This document shows positions 62,282 to 64,000 of a stretch of DNA of 64,000 nt, piece after piece (the first letter of the stretch is position 1; each line of letters opens with the position of its first letter). This stretch comes from Euborellia annulipes (lineage: Eukaryota > Arthropoda > Insecta > Dermaptera > Anisolabididae), in assembly GCA_023213315.1 (NCBI GenBank), contig JAKCPI010026483.1:46123-110122 (forward strand), written 5' to 3'. The translations under genes and the position numbers were made by a program. A model generated the notes under the pieces. It did no database searches. It saw nothing but the letters and a program-made list of their open reading frames with translations, and was not told the DNA's origin.

Positions 62282-64000
62282 ACTTTATTTACATTTATTT
62301 ATTTATTTATTCTAATATGATGGAACCAGGCCCCTTGGGCATAGGCCTCTCCCAAACTCTTCCACGCCATCCGTTGTCTTGCAACCCGGGTCCAATCCGT
62401 ACCGGCCACTGCAGCCAAATCGTCCGTCCATCTTTTGGAAGGTCTTCCTCTTTGTTTCTTGTGCTCCATAGGGCACCATTCCGTCGAAATTCTTGTCCAG
62501 CGTTGGTCTTCCATTCTTGCAACGTGTCCGGCCCATCTCCATTTCATTCTTCTAATAAAAATGTTGATGTTTTCCATTTTTATTCTTTTGTAGAGTTGGT
62601 CCATATTTATTTTGTTTTTAATTTTTAAGCAAAGGGCACTCCTGATCATTGCTCTTTGTGTAGTTTCAAGATCTTTCATATTTTTTTGGGTGAGAGACCA
62701 GGTTTGTGCTCCATACGTTAAAACTGGTATGATACATTTTTTAAGTATTTTAATTTTTGAGTTTTGTGCTATTTCTTTATTTTTTAGAATGTATTTCATT
62801 GACCAAAATTTTTTCCAGGCTAGGGCAATTCTTCTTTTAACTTCTTGTGTTGTTTTATTTTCAAAATTTATTAATTGTCCTAGATAGATAGTTTCTGCTT
62901 TACATGGGATGGTTGGTTCATTTTTATCAAATTTTAATTCTTCTTGAGCTCCGTTGCACAGAACTACTGATTTCTTAAAATTTATTTTTAATCCAATTTT
63001 TTTACTTTCTTGATTTAGCTCATTTATCATTTTTGTTAATTGATTTTTTGATGTTGCTATGACAACAACATCATCTGCAAATCTTAAGTTGTTTAAATAA
63101 GTCCCGTTTATTTTTAGTCCTTCTTTATCCCAGTTTAGTTTTCGGAACATTTCTTCTAAGCCGCAATTAAAAAGTACAGGGGAAAGAGGGTCTCCCTGTT
63201 TTACTCCTTTTTTAACCTGAAAAAATGGTCCTGATTTTTCTAGTATAATTCGAGCTTGGCAGTTTTTATAGAGTTTTTGTAGTAGTTGCACATATTGAGG
63301 GTTTATCCCTTGAGCGATCATTGCTTCAAATATGAATTCTTGATAAATGGAATCAAATGCTTTTTCATAGTCTATGAAGGCGAGATAGATTTCCATTTGA
63401 TATTCTTTTGCTTTTTCTAGAATTTGATTAATAGTATGAAGATGGTCACAAGTAGAATATCCACTTCTAAATCCAGCCTGCGCTGGTGGTTGGTTAAAAA
63501 TCATTACTTTTTCCATTCTATTATACAGCAACTTCATAAAGATCTTCCCAATATTTGAAGATAATGTCAGAGGTCTGTAGTTGTTTATGTCTTGAGGATC
63601 TCCCTTTTTAAATAGAATTACTATGTTAGATATTTCCCATTGAATTGGTATTATTTGACTTCTTAAAATGTTGTTAAATAATAATGTTAAAGGTTTTTTA
63701 ATTATATTCAAGAATTGTTTTAGAGTTTCGTTTTTTATACCATCAATTCCAGGGGTTTTATCAGGTTTTAATTTTTTTATTATATATTCAACTTCAGATT
63801 CTAAAAAATCTGGAATATTTTCCTTAACTATATTTGTTATTTTAGTTTCGTTCTTTATTTCCTCTTTATAATATAGCTCTTTATAAAATTCAGTGGCAGT
63901 TTTCAAAATGTTTGCTCTATTACTTTCTGGGATTTGATTTTTATTTGTTAATTTTGTGATTAATTGGTTACCTGAGGAGATCTCTTTCTTTAATTTTTTA
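62250..64000 (-). mobile_element. RTE-like LINE, 3' part, continues off window
   Basis: On the minus strand the reverse transcriptase frame is followed after only about 20 bp by an AATAAATAAATAAATAAATG tail, AATAAAG, and poly(A) of about 28 at 62250-62277. That gives a very short 3' UTR. The 5' part, including any endonuclease domain, lies beyond 64000. Confidence 0.85.
62299..64000 (-). CDS. LINE reverse transcriptase (RTE-like), partial
   Basis: The frame is open from the window edge to a TAA at 62299, so the true start is outside (the first visible residues read KKEISSGNQLITKLTNKNQ). Reverse transcriptase motifs appear in order: ILFKKGDP...NYRPLTLSSNIGK, AFIDYEKAFDSI (catalytic Asp), GVKQGDPLSPVLFN, RFADDVVVIA (catalytic FADD) and a YLGQLI block. 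The C terminus has WRWAGHVARMEDQRWT and RGRPSKRWTDDL, as in RTE-type elements. The visible 567 codons have no frameshift or stop, so the copy may be recent. It is a candidate source of the machinery that moves the SINEs, although tail similarity is not demonstrated. Confidence 0.92.
   Translation of the reverse strand, partial: KKLKKEISSGNQLITKLTNKNQIPESNRANILKTATEFYKELYYKEEIKNETKITNIVKENIPDFLESEVEYIIKKLKPDKTPGIDGIKNETLKQFLNIIKKPLTLLFNNILRSQIIPIQWEISNIVILFKKGDPQDINNYRPLTLSSNIGKIFMKLLYNRMEKVMIFNQPPAQAGFRSGYSTCDHLHTINQILEKAKEYQMEIYLAFIDYEKAFDSIYQEFIFEAMIAQGINPQYVQLLQKLYKNCQARIILEKSGPFFQVKKGVKQGDPLSPVLFNCGLEEMFRKLNWDKEGLKINGTYLNNLRFADDVVVIATSKNQLTKMINELNQESKKIGLKINFKKSVVLCNGAQEELKFDKNEPTIPCKAETIYLGQLINFENKTTQEVKRRIALAWKKFWSMKYILKNKEIAQNSKIKILKKCIIPVLTYGAQTWSLTQKNMKDLETTQRAMIRSALCLKIKNKINMDQLYKRIKMENINIFIRRMKWRWAGHVARMEDQRWTRISTEWCPMEHKKQRGRPSKRWTDDLAAVAGTDWTRVARQRMAWKSLGEAYAQGAWFHHIRINK

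Noticed and set aside
62317..62628. Plus-strand frame opposite the LINE C terminus
   Set aside because: It is the antisense shadow of the reverse transcriptase frame.

Overview
This window is eukaryotic: AT-rich invertebrate-type nuclear DNA with a spliced transposase gene, LINE fragments, tRNA-derived SINEs and dense short DNA transposons. No operons, Shine-Dalgarno sites or CRISPR arrays are present. The mix (mariner, hAT, TTAA- and TWA-inserting elements, Jockey/I-type gag, RTE-like reverse transcriptase, hammerhead-like repeats) fits an arthropod best, but that is inference; the species is not recognised.

Host genes are nearly absent. The one convincing host coding piece is a 77-nt GC-rich exon on the minus strand at 14640-14716. 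It has consensus splice sites and encodes a signal-peptide-like stretch, so much of the window may be intron or intergenic DNA around a secreted-protein gene. Less AT-rich tracts without recognisable repeats (about 32.5-33.0 and 52.1-52.7 kb) could hold regulatory DNA.

Intact or informative transposon genes: (1) a complete hAT element, 57161-60654, with matching ends, a perfect 8-bp target duplication and a three-exon transposase (57633-60194); a 394-bp derivative lies 1.1 kb upstream (55650-56043). (2) An RTE-like LINE reverse transcriptase on the minus strand that runs off the right edge (62299-64000). (3) A gag-only LINE relic at 3186-4356. (4) Two mariner relics (16658-17151; about 22028-22340).

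Repeat families, with the names used below. 'HX repeat': a roughly 0.7-kb family with hairpins at both ends, a CA/GT microsatellite and a conserved RFX/X-box-like palindrome; about 18 copies or fragments, one pair in tandem. 'SINE-A': a tRNA-headed SINE with a perfect 17-bp internal hairpin. 'SINE-B': a second tRNA-headed SINE. 'HH repeats': copies with a hammerhead-ribozyme-like core, several as inverted pairs. A 260-bp fold-back family has four copies. There are also several MITE families with readable target duplications (8-bp hAT type, TTAA, TAA/TTA, TA).

Layout: 0-5 kb HX repeat and LINE gag relic; 5-14 kb HX, MITEs, AATATTGC element and a large fold-back; 14.6 kb host exon; 15-26 kb mariner relics, SINEs, tandem HX pair and nested fold-back; 26-46 kb HH inverted pairs, SINEs, MITEs and nested HX copies; 46-55 kb sparse SINEs, tandem duplication and single-copy-like DNA; 55-64 kb hAT family and LINE. 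The nested insertions give a readable relative chronology.
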